Origin: Jiangella sp. DSM 45060
Lineage (GTDB): Bacteria; Actinomycetota; Actinomycetes; Jiangellales; Jiangellaceae
Reading direction: 5' to 3'
Length of the DNA: 64,000 nucleotides
NCBI RefSeq assembly: GCF_900105175.1
Contig: NZ_LT629771.1
Span: forward strand, 7,421,958 to 7,485,957
The notes under the pieces were generated by a model, which saw nothing but the letters and a program-made list of their open reading frames with translations, was not told the DNA's origin and made no database searches. Made by a program: the position numbers and the translations under genes. Of the stretch, positions 62,920 through 64,000 are shown in pieces. Each line of letters starts with the position of its first letter. Position 1 is the stretch's first letter.

Positions 62920-63878
62920 GTGCGCATGGGTGTGCTCGACGTCGGTTCCAACACCGTCCATCTGCTGTTGGTCGACGCGCACAGGGGTGCGCGTCCGCTG
63001 CCGGCGTACAAGCAGAAGACCGACCTGCGGCTGGTCGAACTGCTCGACGACTCCGGGTCCATCGGCAAGGAAGGCGCCAAACAGCTGGTGCAGAGCTGCC
63101 GCGAGGCGGTCGAGGCGGCCGAGGACAAGGGCGCCACGTCCATGCTGGCGTTCGCGACGTCGGCGCTGCGCGAGGCCGTCAACGGGACCGCCGTCCTCGA
63201 CCGCGTGCGCGACGAAGCCGGTGTCGACCTGCAGATCCTGTCCGGCGAGGACGAGGCGCGGCTGACGTTCCTGGCGGTGCGGCGCTGGTACGGCTGGTCG
63301 GCGGGGCGGCTGCTGAGCCTCGACATCCGGCGGCGGCTCGCTGGAACTGGCCGCCGGCGGCGACGAGGATCCGACGTCGCCGTGTCGCTGCCGCTGGGCG
63401 CCGCCGGCTCACCCGCGACTGGTTCACCGGCGACCCGCCCGACAAGGACGAGGTGCGGGCGCTGCGCGGGCACGTGCGGGCCGAGGTCGCGTCGATCATC
63501 GGTGACGTCAACCGGTACGGCGAGCGCGACCGCGCGGTCGCGTCGAGCAAGACGTTCCGGTCGCTGGCCCGGGCCGCCGGCGCCGCGCCGTCCGGCGAGG
63601 GCCCGTACGTCCGGCGCACACTCAGCCGCTCTGACGTGCAGGATCTGGCGAAGAAGCTGGCCTCCATGACGGCCGCCGAGCGGGCCAAGCTGCCCGGTGT
63701 CTCGTCCGGGCGGGCGGGGCAGCTGCTGGCCGGCGCCATCGTCGCCGACGCCGCGCTCGACCTGTTCGAGATCGACGAGGTCGACGTCTGCCCGTGGGCG
63801 TTGCGCGAGGGCGTCATTCTGCGCCGGCTGGACCAGATCGAGGGGGGCACCTTCGGCGAATCGGACGTATCGGGTTAG
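62920..63878 (+). pseudogene. ppx: Exopolyphosphatase Ppx/GppA, frameshifted
   Basis: GTG at 62920 (leaderless) starts [23 protein letters not shown], the Ppx/GppA phosphate-binding loop, and the frame runs through [16 protein letters not shown]. At about 63327 one extra C breaks [14 protein letters not shown]. About 44 and 75 bp later one base each appears to be missing (near 63371 and 63403). The correct protein then resumes ([21 protein letters not shown]) to the stop at 63878. Correcting the three single-base changes restores about 319 residues. They may be assembly errors in GC-rich sequence rather than true mutations. Confidence 0.8.
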
Positions 63879-63926
63879 AGTCGTCTGGCTGTTACCGTCT
63901 CGTGATCTTCCGGAGGACCGCCGCTC

Positions 63927-64000
63927 GTGCCCCACGCTCGCCACAAGCGGCGCCGTCCTGGCCGTCTCAGCCGTCTCGTCCTGCCCGTCGCGGGTGCGGG
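63927..64000 (+). CDS. Start of an exported protein (partial)
   Basis: GTG at 63927 with GGAGGA 10 nt upstream begins MPHARHKRRRPGRLSRLVL followed by PVAGAG, a strongly basic N-terminus leading into a signal-peptide core. The rest lies beyond the window, so the function cannot be told. Confidence 0.6.
   Translation, partial: MPHARHKRRRPGRLSRLVLPVAGA

Overview
The window comes from a very GC-rich actinomycete chromosome. Mycothiol synthase (MshD), GlnR, ClpC, DisA-RadA, an HbhA-like protein, GTG/TTG and leaderless starts and Pho-box-type phosphate control all point to Actinomycetota. The overall gene set would suit a soil genus such as Jiangella or a Streptomyces-like lineage, but the genus is a guess. 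Neighbourhood comparisons with M. tuberculosis below are from memory.

Layout. 1-9.6 kb: end of a Pit phosphate transporter, a 1549-residue secreted multidomain protein (ThuA, sugar dehydrogenase, PKD, CBM6, DUF1080), then pstSCAB behind a two-unit PHO box. 9.5-10.6 kb: gene-free block of two minisatellites, each followed by a copy of an interspersed repeat. 10.6-15.1 kb: ppk1, a CYTH-CHAD protein and a Nudix/SixA fusion on the minus strand. 15.1-20.5 kb: a NarL-type two-component system and a divergent MacB/FtsX-like ABC exporter. 20.5-22.5 kb: a 46-bp tandem array split by an IS256-family element. 22.6-30.8 kb: mshD, glnR, a hydrolase, a MoaD-like carrier, a lipoprotein, a thioredoxin, a Cys-containing leader peptide, DUF4395, thiosulfate sulfurtransferase, DUF1416 and DsrE; this resembles the M. 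tuberculosis Rv0813c-Rv0820 neighbourhood. 30.8-39.7 kb: nitrobindin-like protein, YgfZ, epimerase, Dtd, SDR, asparaginase, TetR, permease and a GH15-like protein. 39.7-42.3 kb: an 8-bp word array, then XRE regulator, HbhA-like protein and DUF2516 (cf. Rv0474-Rv0476), and a beta-lactamase-fold hydrolase. 42.5-52.4 kb: clpC, a lipoprotein, a NagD-like phosphatase, a probable murein-recycling set (NagZ, NamZ, AmiE-like) and mutY. 52.6-54.6 kb: an unrecognised secreted protein and a hydrolase. 54.7-56.8 kb: a second IS256-family copy with perfect 8-bp target duplications, next to a 133-bp tandem array. 56.8-60.3 kb: disA, radA and a methyltransferase. 60.5-62.0 kb: an LPDTG surface protein with two kinds of internal repeat. 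62.1-64 kb: a Cys-rich conserved protein, a frameshifted ppx and the start of an exported protein.

The most notable signal is outside the genes. A repeat with the form TTGTCGGTG-N8-TAGGGT or close variants occurs nine times, nearly always beside minisatellites. It matches the actinobacterial DNA-damage promoter motif (RecA-NDp/PafBC type) and carries a surrounding inverted repeat. The true radA promoter in this window has the same motif in unique sequence.

Functionally, phosphate uptake (Pit, Pst), polyphosphate synthesis (Ppk), polyphosphate-associated CHAD and polyphosphate degradation (Ppx, possibly broken) are all present. The sulfur-transfer genes form a compact translationally coupled unit behind a cysteine-containing leader peptide. 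DisA, RadA and MutY form a genome-integrity cluster.
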